Of a stretch of DNA of 64,000 nt, positions 13,578 through 25,295 are shown piece after piece. Made by a program: the position numbers and the translations under genes. The notes below the pieces were generated by a model, which did not search any database, had not been told where the DNA came from, and saw only the letters and a program-made list of their open reading frames with translations. This DNA comes from Hypericum androsaemum (Eukaryota; Streptophyta; Magnoliopsida; Malpighiales; Hypericaceae): positions 9,316,308 to 9,380,307 of the forward strand of contig OZ023184.1 of assembly GCA_963995505.1 (NCBI GenBank). The letters run 5' to 3'. Each line of letters begins with the position of its first letter. The first letter of the stretch is position 1.

Positions 13578-14030
13578 AGAGAGGAGCTTGAGTGGGATTT
13601 TGTAACTTCTCAAGGAAGTTGGGATGGTTTGATTAGTATTTGGAGTCCAAGTTTCTTTGATTGCGGGGAAATAATTAAGGCCATGCGGTGGTTGGCTATT
13701 TTTGGTACCCTTTGTGAGAATGGGAGGAGCTACGTTGTGATATCAGTCTACACTCCTCACTCTAATGTGGAGCAAGCTCTACTTTGGGAAGAGAGATTGG
13801 CTATCCTGTATTCGAAGCAGGGTATGTTGGTCATTTTGGCCGGCCACGTGTGACCGTCATGAAAGGAAGAACCCCAGACCAGGATCGAGGCTGGGCTCGG
13901 AGTTCATTGCTGCAAGCACGTTGGTTGATCTGCCTTTGCAAGGCTTCAGATACACTTGGAGGAAATCTGGAGCGGCTAGCCGCATCGATAGATTCCTGGT
14001 CCCGGCGGACTAGTTACATCTCTTCCTGAG
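13578..14030 (+). pseudogene. LINE ORF2 endonuclease domain, C-terminal part, broken
   Basis: Frames 13548-13853, 13765-14013 and 13784-14029 together read as the end of an apurinic endonuclease-like domain. One frame gives WDFVTSQGSWDGLISIW and YVVISVYTPHS; another gives LVDLPLQGFRYTWRKSG followed by SRIDRFLV, the usual C-terminal signature of plant LINE endonucleases. At least one frameshift lies near 13850. The domain's N-terminal half is missing because the element is truncated there. Confidence 0.8.
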
Positions 14031-14244
14031 TGGCTCTCAGTGGGCATCACTTAAAGGACGATCCGATCACAATCCTTTAATTCTCAAGTCGGGCTCTTAC
14101 AATTTGGGGCCTAGGCCCTTTAGGTTTCTCAAATTTTTTGGTCCTGGTGGTCTGATTTAGACGGCTTAACTCACGGGCCTCATAGACTTGTTCACAAACT
14201 CGGGCTGCTAAAAGACAAGATCAAGATCTGGAACAATCTTCACT

Positions 14245-15486
14245 TTGGTAGGATTGAGGCTCGTATTAAGCAAGCTGAGGAGGAGATTTCGATGCTTGAC
14301 AAGTAGGAGGAAGTTTTCAGAATTAACTGAGGAGGAGAAGATTGAAAGAACTTATTGGGAAAATGCTCTAATCAAGAGTCAAATTCAACTTGATTCGATG
14401 TGGAAACACAAATCAAAGCTCATTTAGGGTAAAGACGAGGATCAAAATACAAAACTTTTCCATGCTTGAACCAATTTTAGATGATCCAACAATCATATTG
14501 GCTGCACCAAAGTGGGAAATTCAAAGACTTGTGTTCCAGCAGAGATCAATGAGGGTATATATGATTTCTTCTAGATTCAATTCGAGGAATTTAGTAGATT
14601 TCTGCCAAGGCTTTCTGGTTCCATTAATAAAACTTCGAAATCAGAATCAATGGACATGCTTGAATCTACTCCAACAAGGAACAAGATAAAAGAAACGGTG
14701 TGGAGTTGTAAGGGTGACAAGGCGCCGAGTCCTAATGGTTACAATTTCCTGTTTTTCAGATCTTGTTGGGAAGTCATTGAGGAAGACGTGTATTACTGTG
14801 TCCTGAATTTCTTTAAAACTGGGCATCTTCATGACAGTGCGTGCTCCTCGTTCATTGCCTTAATTCCCAAGATTCCTGGCACTTCGATTCTCGCCAAGTT
14901 TTGACCAATTAGCCTGAAAGAAACCCCTACAAAATAATTGCAAAACTTATGGCTTCTCGTCTTAGGCACGTCATCCACGAGATCATAAGTTTGGAGCAAA
15001 CCACTTTTGTTTATGATCGCCGGATAACGAAAGGGGTGATGGTTGCAAATGAGGTGATTCACTACCTCAACAAGTCTAAGAAGGAGGTGGATCTCATTAA
15101 GATTGACTTCGAAAAAGTATTTGATAGCGTTAATTAGGATTACCTAGAGGATACTCAAATTGCAATGGGGTTCGGGGAGAAGTGGAGGATGTGGATTCGA
15201 GCCTGCATCACAAAGGCGAAATCTTCAATCCTGGCTAATGGTTCTCCCACTAAATTATTCCAATTTGAAAGAGGGTTGAGGCAAGGCGACCCTTTTTCGC
15301 CTTTCCTCTTCCTAACTGCAACGGAAGGATTGAGAGGACTAATCCTCAAGGCGGCTGGTACTGGTTTGATTGAAGGTATTCAAATTCCAAGAACCAGTCT
15401 TTCTCTCAACATCTTGCAGTTCACAGACGATACTTTTTTATTCTCTAGGTTCTCCGAGGAAAGCTTACGCAACCTAAAGCTTATTT
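14245..15486 (+). pseudogene. LINE ORF2 reverse transcriptase, N-terminal and palm part, broken
   Basis: Successive frames show the linker and reverse transcriptase of a plant LINE. Recognisable pieces are APSPNGYNFLFFRSCW (14720 region), SSFIALIPKI (14850), KIDFEKVFDSVN (15100), LRQGDPFSPFLF (15277-15312) and the catalytic box FTDDTFLFS (15421-15447), where Thr stands in place of the more usual Ala. Stops interrupt at about 14426, 14902 and 15135. The frame runs into the copia insertion at 15487 and resumes at 21806. Confidence 0.85.
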
Positions 15487-16411
15487 TGTTGTTTGTCGGA
15501 GGTTGGTGTACTTGATTAGGATCTACGGCAGTCGAGGCAAGTGTTGGACACTTTCTCCGTAAGACGAGATTACCCCGTATATTTCAGTACGGTACGGGCT
15601 TCGGCAATCGTCCCCAAGATACAACGACTGTTTAGGGCATTTTCAAGAACGTTGCACACGTATCTCGAAATTTTCGGGCGAACCCTTATATACCCAGAAC
15701 TTTTGGACTCTTGTAAGTGAAGAACGGGGGAGAGAAGAAGACAACAATGCTACAGAGAATGCAATTGCTACTGGGATGAGGATAATGGCAAGGGGGCAGG
15801 CCTATTTATAGGCTGGAGGAGGCAGGGACGCAACCACCCCGAAGGGACGCGTCCGCTCGGCCAGCAGGTTGGCTGGCTACGCTCGTGGCCCTTCGGTGGC
15901 TTCTGGATCCTTCCAGGCGCGCCCAGGCTGCGCTGGCGCCCTTTCGCGAGGGATCTCGTACCCCTTCGGCCTTCTGGAAGTCTCCTGCACATTCCTGCCA
16001 GTCGTGCCTCTTTGGTGGCCAACCTGAAGGTGCTCACAGCTCCTCGTCACTCCGATAGCTGCGCAGCTCTCTCAGACCCGGGCAAAATACTTAAGGCTCT
16101 TCCAGCTCCTTGTGACGATGCGCACGTGCGAAGTGCCAAGTGCGCGTGCGCGTGCGCGTGCGCGTGCGCATGTGCATGCGCGAGCGCGTGCTCGTACTCG
16201 GACGGTGCTTCGCACCGTCCTCGCAGCTAGCAGTGGGTCAGCTTTTTTAGTAGTCAATCAAACTGAGAGATAAGGAGAGAAATTCCTTATAAACAAGGAA
16301 ATCCTCCTTGCTCTAATCAATGTGGTACACATTCCTTAACTTGACTTTGGGCCTTCCACTTGGACCTTTCCAATTTGGGCCAAATGCATTAAGTATGCAT
16401 TCAACCCAAGA
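15487..16411 (-). repeat. 3' LTR of the copia element at 15487-21805
   Basis: Matches 20873-21805 over its whole length. The outer terminal dinucleotide on the polypurine-tract side reads TC on the element strand where the other copy has TG, a single substitution. It contains an alternating GC/GT microsatellite (16138-16190) that is largely lost in the other LTR. Confidence 0.92.
16138..16190. repeat. Alternating purine-pyrimidine microsatellite (GCGCGT)n
   Basis: Near-perfect tandem GCGCGT units inside the 3' LTR. The equivalent part of the other LTR (about 21535-21590) has only short fragments of it. Frames across it encode Arg-Ala or Cys-Ala runs and are not genes. Confidence 0.85.
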
Positions 16412-16952
16412 ATCCCCCACATGAATGATGATTAATGCATGCAGACTCTAATCAAAAGTTCTGACGTGTTATTATTGCATCGAGACAGGTAGCTTGCGGC
16501 TTTGAACCTTCTCTAGTAATATGTTATCGAATTTACCCGCTGCTCGGTGAATGTGATGTCTTGAACCGTCAGCTTGGCGTAAACCAAGACAATAACATTT
16601 ACAGAATAATAACCCTAGTATATTTGGGTTCTCACGTTGTGTCTGTTTCGGCCATAGACCGTATCTTGGATTCATAAGTATTTTTCCCATTTGAAGCGGC
16701 CTCACTTCACACTTACATAGGTGATCTCCTATCAGGAGTATCCTGCCATACTACACCTTTATCAAGGTATAGGAATCATTAAAAGCGTAATGCTTAACCT
16801 TACCACACCGCTGCAGGCTAACACCTGGGCAGCGTCTGAGAATGAGATAGGTTCCAGGTGATTAACTGAACCCTCCATAACTTAGTTGTCTCATTGAACC
16901 AAGTTTGTAGGATCTCCACTCATCATGGTTGAGTTACCGCTATGGACGTTCT

Positions 16953-19900
16953 TTAGTGTGTGGATTTTAGTCCCATTCCCCTTACTGCGTTGTACATTTG
17001 ATCTCTATTGATTCCTTTCGTAAAAGGATCAGCTAAGTTGTCCTTGGACTTTACGTAATTAATGGTGATCACCCCACTAGAGATCAACTGTCTAACGGTA
17101 TTGTATCTCCGACGGATATGTCGAGACTTTCTGTTGTACAATGTACTTTGTGCTCTCCCGATTGCAGACATGCTATCACAATGTATCAATACGGGAGGCA
17201 CCGATTTGCTCCAGCACGAAATATCCTCTAGGAAGTTTCTGAGCCATTCAACTTCTTCCCCAGCTTTATCTAGTGCTATAAACTCTGACTCCATGGTGGA
17301 TCGAGCTATGCACGTTTGTTTAGAGGACTTCCAAGACACAGCTCCTCCTCCTATGGTGAATACGTATCCACTAGTGGATTTGGAGTCCTTAGTGTCTGAT
17401 ATCCAGTTTGCGTCACTGTATCCTTCTAATACAGCTGAATATTTAGCATAATGTATCCCATAGTTTATGGTATATTTTAAATACCGCAAAACCCTTTCCA
17501 GAGCTAGCCAGTGATCCTTCCCTGGATTACTTGTGAATCTACTAAGTTTACTAACTGAGTACGCAATATCAGGATGTGTGCAGTTTGTTAAATACATCAA
17601 GCTCCCAATAATTTGCGCATACTTCAGTTGAGATACTGGGTCCCCTCGATTCTTGGCTAAGTGTAGATTCAAATCTACTGGAGTCTTAACCGGAGGTTTG
17701 TCAAATGCTTCAAATTTCTTGAGTGCGCTCTCCACGTAGTGGGATGGCGTCAAGATAATTTCGTCAGCTTTTTTTGAAATTTTTATTCCTAGTATGACAT
17801 CTGCCAAACCCATATCTTTCATGTCAAAGTGGTTCTTTTACATGTTCTTAGTTTTCACAATAACCTCTTTATTGCTTCCCGTAATTAGTAAATTATCTAC
17901 GTAGAGACATACAATTACGTAAGCTTCAGGTGTGCCCTTAATGTAAATATATTTATCGCACTCATTGATCTTAAATCCATTCGACAGTATCGTTTTGTCA
18001 AATTTCTCGTGCCACTGTTTCGGTGCTTGTTTTAGCCCGTATAGTGACTTGACTAGTCGACACACTTTATGCTCTTGACCAGGAGCCACAAACCCTTCAG
18101 GTTGCTCCATGTATATCTCCTCTTCCAGTTCTCCATTTAGGAAAGCTGTTTTTACATCCATTTGGTGGATCTCGAGGTTATAGAGTGCTGCAACAGCTAT
18201 GAGTACTCTAATTGATGTGATTCTTGTAAATGGTGAATACGTGTTAAAGAAATCATATCCCTCCTTCTGTTTGAACCCCTTAGCTACCAATCGAGCTTTG
18301 TACTTATCGATTGATCCATCAGCTTTGTATTTCCTTTTTAGGATCCACCTGCATCCCAAAGGTTTGCAGCTCGGTGGGAGATCCACGATTTTCTACGTGT
18401 GGTTTTGCATAATGGATTCTATCTCACTATTGATAGCTTCCTTCCAGAGAGGAGCATCTGGACTGGACAATGTCTCTTGGATTATCCTGGGTTCATCTTC
18501 TAATGCGTAGGTCAGGTAATCCGAACTAAAGGATTTGGTTACTTTCGTCCATTTACTACGTCTAGGTTCATCTTCTTCTTGATTTGACCCTTGCGTAGTC
18601 TCGTGAGCCCTTTTCTTTGGACTTCCTTCCTTTCTTTCCTTATTAGGAAAGCTATTCTCAAAGAACGTTGCGTTCCTTGATTCTATGACCATTCCCGCGT
18701 TTACCTCAGAATTTTCAGATTTATGCACCAAAAATCGATAAGCACTGCTATTTTGTGCATATCCGATAAAGATGCAATCAATGGTCTTGGGTCCTATTCT
18801 CACCTGCTTAGGCTTAGGTACTTCGACCTTTGCTAGGCACCCCCACACTTTAAGATAACCGTAGGAAGGCTTTCTTCCTTTCCATAGTTCATATGGATTT
18901 TATCCCTTTTCTTGTGTGGTAATTTGTTTAGAATGTGGTTAGCTGAGAGCACAGCTTCCCCCCACATATTCTGGGGTAAGCCCGAGCTAATCAACATAGC
19001 GTTCATCATCTCCTTAAGAGTTTGATTTTTGCGTTCAGCTACGCCATTCGATTGAGGTGAGTATGGAGCAGTCGTTTGATGAATAATCCCATGTTCTTGA
19101 CAAAGTTCATCAAATGGAGCTACATATTCTCCCCCTCGATCACTTCGGATCATTTTGATTTTTACGCTGAGTTAATTTTCAACCTCATTCTTATATCTCT
19201 TAAAGGCATTAAGAGCTTTGTCTTTGCCCTTTAGGAGATATACGTAACAGTATCTCGTGCAATCATCGATAAACGTGATGAAGTATTTCTTCTCGCCTTT
19301 AGTTTGCACGTGTTTCATATCGCAAGTGTCCGTATCAATTAATTCTAAAGGCGTAGTACTTCTTTCCACCAAATGGAAAGGTACTTTGGTCATTTTAGCC
19401 TCCACACATACTTCACATTTATCGAATGGGTTAAAATCTAGATTTGGTAATAATTTTAAACTTACTACTTTCTTAGCGAGTTTAAATTTACGTGTCCTAA
19501 TCTACCATGCCATAAATTATAACACTCGGCCAAGTAAGAAGAAGCGTTAACTTTATTTTCACTATTAAAGGTGTGATGTACAGTTATTATATTCATCTTA
19601 AACAGCCCCCTCTCTAGATAAACCTTTTCTATGAATTGACCCGCTTTGGTCAGTACAAACTTATCAGCCTCAAATACAAGCTTAAGACCGGCTTTACTTA
19701 ACAGTGAGCCGGAAACTAAGTTCTTGCGGATGTCCGGGACATGCAGCACATCCTTGAGGGTCAGCTCCTTTCCCGAGGTCAGCTTCAGGACCACCTTACC
19801 CAGACCGACGATCTTGAATGTTGCGGAGTTTCCCATGAATAGCTTTCATCCAGTGATCGGGATATAGCTCGAGAACATCTCCTTGTCCGAGCAGATGTGG

Positions 19901-20856
19901 CAGGTAGCTCCTGTGTCTACGAACCACTCTCTCGGATTGTCCACCAGGTTGGCTTCAAACACCACGGCTGACAGATCCATCTGGGACAAGTCTTCAGCCA
20001 GGTTAGCCTTTCCTTGGTCGTCCTTCTTCGGCTGGCAACAGTCCTTAGCCATGTGTCCGGGTTTGCCGCAGTTGTAGCAGTCGCCCTTGATCTTCTTGTT
20101 CTTTTTCTTCATGGGCTCTTGCTTCTCCTGCTTATCCCCAGACTTCTTCCTCTTCTTGCCACCTTTTCCCTCGGCGAGGTGCACGGTGGTCTCAGGGTTG
20201 GCCTTACCTTGCTTGACTTCAGACTTTCGGTTGTCTTCCTCGATCCTAAGTCTCATGATCAGGTCTTCTAGGCCCATATCCTTCCTCTTGTGCTTGAGGT
20301 AGTTCTTGAAGTCCTTCCAGAGCGGGGGGAGCTTCTCGATCATCACAGCTACTTGAAAGGACTCGCTGAGTTGCATCCCTTCGGCTTGGATCTCGTGAAG
20401 GATCAGCTACAACTCCTGCACTTGGTCGATGACTTTCTTGGAGTCTACCATCTTGAAGTCGAGGAATCGTCCGGCGATGAATTTCTTCGTCCCGGCATCC
20501 TCCGTTTTGTACTTCTTCTCGAGTGAACTCCACAACTCCTTAGCAATTTTGGCTTCTGCGTAGACATTGTAGAGCGTGTCGTCTAGTCCATTTAGGACGT
20601 AGTTCCGACACAGGAAGTCGCTGTGACTCCACGCGTCGAGAGCATTGATCTTCTGTTGATCCATCTCGTTTTCTGCTATCTTCGGTGCTTCCTCTTTCAG
20701 GAACCGAACTAGGTTGAGCGTGGTCAGATAGAACGTCATCTTCTGTTGCCACCTCTTGAACTCGGTACCATTGAACTTGGCCAGCCTTTCAGCGTGGACA
20801 GTTCCCGGGACCGCTGGCATTGGTGCGGTGCTTGACGATGCCATCTTCAAGTACAT
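16953..20856 (-). pseudogene. Copia gag-pol polyprotein remnant
   Basis: Starts at ATG 20856, just 16 bases inside the 5' LTR. Order on the minus strand: Gag with zinc knuckle CYNCGKPGHMAKDC (about 20080); protease WFVDTGATCHIC (about 19920); pre-integrase [12 protein letters not shown] (about 19500); integrase IDTDTCDM, RSDRGGEY, NGVAERKN (19330-19000); reverse transcriptase GCRWILKRKYK to CLYVDNLLITG (18350-17880); RNase H with [14 protein letters not shown], ending at 16953. In-frame stops occur at about 20407, 19846 and 17838; two frameshifts lie near 19410-19470 and 18835-18848. The catalytic box reads YVDN, not YVDD, which on family knowledge removes a metal ligand. Confidence 0.92.
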
Positions 20857-20872
20857 AATCTTGTCTTACGAT

Positions 20873-21805
20873 TGTTGTTTGTCGGAGATTGGTGTACTTG
20901 ATTAGGATCTACGACAGTCGAGGCAAGTGTTGGACACTTTCTCCGTAAGACGAGATTGCCCCGTATATTTCAGTGTGGTACGGGCTTCGGCAATCGTCCC
21001 CAAGATACAACGACTGTTTAGGGCATTTCCAAGAATGTTGTACACGTATCTCGAAACTTTCGGGCGAACCCTTATATACCAAGAACTTTTGGACTCTTGT
21101 AAATGAAGAACGGGGGAGAGAAGAAGACAACAATGCTATAGAGAATACAATTGCTGCTGGGATGAGGATAATGGCAAGGGAGCAGACCTATTTATAGGCT
21201 GGAGGAGGCAGGGAGGCAGCCACCCCAAAGGGACGCGTCCGCTCGGCAAGCAGGCTGGCTGGCTGCGCTCGTGGCCCTTCGGTGGCTTCTGGATCCTTCT
21301 AGGCGCACCCAGGCTATGCTGGCGCCCTTTTGCGAGAGATCTCGCACCCCTTTGGCCTTCTGGAAGTCTCCTGCACATTCTTGCACGTCGTGCCTCTTCG
21401 GTGGCCAACCTGAAGGTGCTCGCATCTCCTGGTCACTCCGGTAGCTGCGCAGCTCTCTCCGAACCCGGAAAAAATACTTAAGGCTCCTCCAGCTCCTCGC
21501 GATGATGCGCACATGCGAAGTGCGCCACAAAGTGCCTATTGCGACTTGCGTCCAATGTGCCATGCGCACACGCACGTGCGCGTGCTCGTGCTCGAACGGT
21601 GCGAAGTACCGTCCTCGCAGCTAGCGGTGGGTCAGCCTTTTGGGTAGTCAATCAAGCTGAGAGGTAAGGAGAGGAATTCCTTATAAACAAGAAAATCCTC
21701 CTTGCTCTAATCAATGTGGTACACATTCCTTAACTTGACTTTGGGCCTTCCACTTGGGCCTTTCTAATTTGGGCCAAATGCATTAAGTATGCATTCAACC
21801 CAACA
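20873..21805 (-). repeat. 5' LTR of the copia element at 15487-21805
   Basis: 933 bases matching 15487-16411. On the element strand it begins TGTTGGGTTGAATGCATAC and ends CGACAAACAACA. The first Gag ATG lies 16 bases after its end. Confidence 0.93.
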
Positions 21806-22420
21806 TATTTTTGATCTTGCTTCGGGATTAAAGGTCAATTTAGGCAAGACATCGATCATCCCCATCAATGTAAGTGAGTCGGAAGCAATTGAAGTTGCTC
21901 GCAAGTGAGGCTTTAGCAAAGAGAAGCTTCCAATCAAGTATCTTGGCTTACCCCTAGGCGATAATATGAGAAGAAAATCTGGTTGTATCCTGTCTTGGAT
22001 ACTATTGACAGGAGGTTTTGAAACTGGAAAGGAAATCTTCTTTCATGTGGTCGGCTATTCGAGAGCGAATCCAAACACGAGATGTGATGATTCGAATAAG
22101 GTGAGCATGGGAGGCTTTATGCCTTTTCTGCCTGGACCAAGTAGAGATGGCCACCATCTTTTGTTGTATTGTCCCTTCTCCCAATCCATATGGGATCACT
22201 TTGTGAGTCGCTTTGGTGTTCAGTGGTGCGACATCAAGTCAATGGAGATGGCGCTATCTACTTGGAGTGGGATGAGTAGGGTGGCATGGACGGGAAGGTT
22301 TGGTTTACATTATTTGGAGCGATCATTTGGGAAATTCGGAACCACCGCAATCGGGTAATTTTTGACAAAAAATAATGCGACCGTGAGCTTCTTCAACATG
22401 CTATTTACTATCGGGCTTGT
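21806..22420 (+). pseudogene. LINE ORF2, end of reverse transcriptase and start of C-terminal region, broken
   Basis: Continues the LINE frame cut at 15486: the plus strand reads FDLASGLKVNLGKTSIIPIN, then KYLGLPLG (about 21940-21965), the standard box after the plant LINE reverse transcriptase palm. Further on, 22090-22360 resembles the zf-RVT region (HHLLLYCPFSQSIW). A large deletion lies near 21990-22060 because KYLGLPLG runs almost straight into zf-RVT-like sequence. Stops are present. Confidence 0.8.
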
Positions 22421-22868
22421 GAATGGCTCTATTAGTCTAGGACTTTGAAGGACATCGGTAACCAAGAACTCAAACTTTTTGGGATTCTCTTAGAGTTCGG
22501 TAGGTCTCGGGGCTTAGCTTCAGATTTTTATAAATAGCGAGCATGTTCACTATTTAATTTTTCGAGAGTCTAACTTTGTAAAGTGTAGTGAATACGAAGC
22601 AGTTCTTTTTTCACTGAGTTTTTAGTGAGGTTCTCGACTACAACCTTGTACGTTAGTACGAGGGTGAGTTCACTATCGGAGGGGGGGTGGGAAGCCCATG
22701 GGTAGGGGTTATCGAGTAGGGGCGGAGTAGTTCGTTATAAGTTCGGGTAGGACGTTGTAAATATTTATAAGTTTTCTTTGTTCTTTTCTTTTCGTTGTAA
22801 CTTTTGCTTCTGTTTCTTCTGTTTCTTCTGTTTACTTTATTAATGAATTTTACTTTTGAAAAAAGGGA
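22421..22868 (+). other. LINE 3' untranslated region and tail
   Basis: Non-coding, G-rich then T-rich, with three copies of TGTTTCTTC (about 22806-22835), a TTATTAATGAATTTTAC stretch and a final short A run before the target-site duplication. Plant L1-type 3' ends have this look. Confidence 0.7.
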
Positions 22869-23094
22869 AACATTTATCGTTGTCCATATCGTGTTCTTAT
22901 GCGGCATCAATATGTCAAAAATATTGAAATAAAACAACTGACGAGAAAGTTTGTTAAAATTTAACTTTTTTTTTCAAATTTTATGAATACATCTTTTTTT
23001 GACCAGAATTTTATGAATACATCTTCATTAAAAGTCAATAGATAAAAGCAATATGTACTGGCTGCTGACCCAAAGAAAAAGATTATGCTATTGG

Positions 23095-23383
23095 TGTTAG
23101 AGATGTCGAGAAATTAAAGAGGAAACGATTTGTGGGCTTGCTTCCTATTCTATTCGGACTAGGTTTTGGACTCCTAATTTGACCTAGATAGCTTACTTGA
23201 TGTACAAGAATTTGCCTCTATATAAAGGCATGTTACCCTAAGGTTTTGCATAACTTTGTGACTCGGATCTATCAATAAAAGTTCTCCTTTCTCACCGTGG
23301 ACGTAGGCACTAGGCCGAACCATATTATCTCTTGTGTCAATGTTCTTTGCGCGTTTTGTTCTCTAGTTGCTGAATTCATAACA
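23095..23383 (+). repeat. 5' LTR of the short copia element
   Basis: Begins TGTTAGAGATGTCG and ends GAATTCATAACA. It contains TATATAAAG (about 23219-23227), a likely TATA box, and AATAAAAG (about 23275), a likely polyadenylation signal. Confidence 0.9.
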
Positions 23384-23410
23384 ATTGGTATCAAGAGCTT
23401 GGGTTGGAGG

Positions 23411-25089
23411 ATGACGGACGGCGCGAAATTTGCTTTTGTGAAGTTCGATGGTTCTTCGAATTTTGGGTTATGGCAAAGGCGTGCCAAGGATCTCCTCGTA
23501 CAACAAGGGATGATCATCGTGCTCTCGGAGAAGAAGCCCGAGAAGATGGAGGAGCAAGAGTGAAAGGAGATGGGGGCCAAGGCGATGGCGATAATTCGCT
23601 TGTGCTTGGCGGATGATGTGATGTATCACGTCATGGATGAGGAGTCACCAGTTGAGGTATGGAAGAAATTGGAGGCAAGGTATATGTCTAAGTCTTTGTC
23701 GAACAAGCTTTATCTTAAGCAAAGATTGTACGGGCTCAAGATGAAGGAGTGCTCGGATTTGAGCCAACACATTAATAGTTTCAGTCAACTTGTGAGCGAC
23801 TTGAGAAAGGTTGATGTGATGTTTGAGGAAGAAGACAAGGCATTATTGCTACTGAATTCTTTACTTGGCTCTTACAAAAATTTGGTTATAACTCTAACTT
23901 GGGAGAAGGAGTCCCTGGTATTGAAAGATATCACAAGTGCTCTGCTAGAGTTTCATCAAAGAAGGAAAATTGGCGATGAACAAGCTGAAGGACTAGTTGT
24001 GAGGGGTAGCCATGGAGATCATAGTAGGGCAAAATACGGGAAGAGATCCAAGTCATGGTCAAGGAGGTTCAAGAGAAATTGCTTCGAGATCCAAGTCATG
24101 AAGAAAGATTATCCAAAAAAAACTCGGAATCTCGAGGAAAAAAGATCAGGTTCCGTGAATGTGGCCTCACATTCGGACGGGTCAGATGGTGATCTTCTTT
24201 CTGTTTTGTCAAGTGCAAATCATTCTGATTCTTGGATTTTGGATAGCTCTTTCCACATGACGCTCAAGAGAGGGTAGTTCGACACCTACAAGTTCGTTGA
24301 TTCAGGTATGGTGACTATGGGTGATGGTTCTACTTGCAGAATTGCTGGCATAGGTGATATCCAAATCAAGATGTGGGATGATGTTGAGAGAAAATTGTGT
24401 GGGGTTAGGCATGTTCCGAAGTTGGAGAGGAATTTGATCTCGTTAGGAGCCTTAGATTATAGTGGGTACAACTATAATCTTATAGGCGGGCTAATGAAGG
24501 CGGAGAAGGATGCTGTGGTGGTGATGAAGGGTGAAAGAAATGCTAAGAACACCTATAGGTTAGTGGAGAACATGGTTGTAGGTGGAGTCACATCGTTGGG
24601 TTCTGATAGAGGGGAGAAAAGCTCTTGTGTGATGGAGCGAAAGCTTGACATGAATGGTTTGAGTGGAGTTGGGATTCGCGGAGACAAAGTTAGCAAGTTT
24701 TTGCTATGGTTGTCTAAAGAGAAGTGCACGTCAAAGGTGTTGGGTAAATTTTACATGGGGAATACGAAGCCATTGGTAGCACTACGGGCGAATCAGGTAT
24801 CTCACTCAAGGCCGAACGGTAGAGTTTGTGGCATGTTGAGGGTTCTACTTGCTAGAACAAAAAGTTACCCTTTGTATGCTATGGCATGTGGCATTGGTAT
24901 GAGGCAAGAAGGTCTAGCGGAGAAGTAGTTCGAGGTTGTGGAGCATGGGGTTGACCGGAAAATAGAAGATGCGTCTATTGGTGGCAAGGTTACTTCAGCA
25001 GGTGGACTTGCTAGTTGGGGTTCAATGAAGATTGGAGAGAATAGGCCAAGCAAGCTCGGAAGCTCGAGCTTGAGGACTGACTCCATGTG
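23411..25089 (+). pseudogene. Copia Gag and protease remnant
   Basis: One frame from ATG 23411 to the stop at 25089, broken by stops at about 23561, 24275 and 24926. The first two replace a Trp expected from relatives (TGG to TGA or TAG). The N-terminus KFDGSSNFGLWQRRAKDLLVQQG is the copia Gag start; YMSKSLSNKLYLKQRLYGLKM is the Gag core (UBN2 type). The protease region reads SDSWILDSSFHMT, where the catalytic Asp motif D-S/T-G is damaged (DSS). The last 55 residues look like a polyprotein C-terminus, so everything from integrase to RNase H appears deleted between about 24850 and 24930. Confidence 0.82.
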
Positions 25090-25295
25090 ATTGAACAGAA
25101 AAAGGTGGTGAGAAAGTTGAGATGGTATTATTGATGGTGGTGTATCATAGTCAAGGTGGAGCTGGTAGAGTCGGTTTGGTTTCTCAAGTTCTCATGGTTC
25201 TTCATGTGAAGGTATTTCATCAAGGTGGAGTTTGTTGAAGTTCGGATGGAGCTTCATGGTTCGTCCACAGGATGATTTTTCGCCAAGGTGGAGAT

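Larger units (their letters stand above)
15487..21805 (-). mobile_element. Ty1/copia LTR retrotransposon, full length but inactive
   Basis: 6.3 kb, inserted in the LINE on the minus strand. The pentamer TATTT lies directly outside both ends (15482-15486 and 21806-21810). The LTRs are 15487-16411 and 20873-21805; on the element's own strand they run TGTTGGG...AACAACA. A polypurine tract GTGGGGGAT precedes the 3' LTR at about 16412-16422. Domain order gag, protease, integrase, reverse transcriptase, RNase H identifies copia. No TGG-type primer site follows the 5' LTR (see findings). The LTRs differ by many substitutions and an 8-bp length difference, so the insertion is not recent. Confidence 0.95.
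13578..22868 (+). mobile_element. 5'-truncated L1-type LINE, split by a copia element
   Basis: Bounded by the repeated 12-mer AACATTTATCGT at 13566-13577 and 22869-22880 (15 bp if one mismatch is allowed), which fits a LINE target-site duplication. The plus strand holds endonuclease remains first, then reverse transcriptase, then a pyrimidine-rich 3' tail ending in an A-rich run. About 2.97 kb remains once the copia insertion (15487-21805) and one duplicated pentamer are set aside. The element starts inside the endonuclease, the usual result of incomplete reverse transcription. Several stops and frameshifts make it inactive. Confidence 0.9.

Noticed and set aside
17062..17451. 129-codon plus-strand open frame, with others at 18199, 20014 and 20290
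   Set aside because: Antisense to copia pol and gag, which show clear domain motifs in the other strand.
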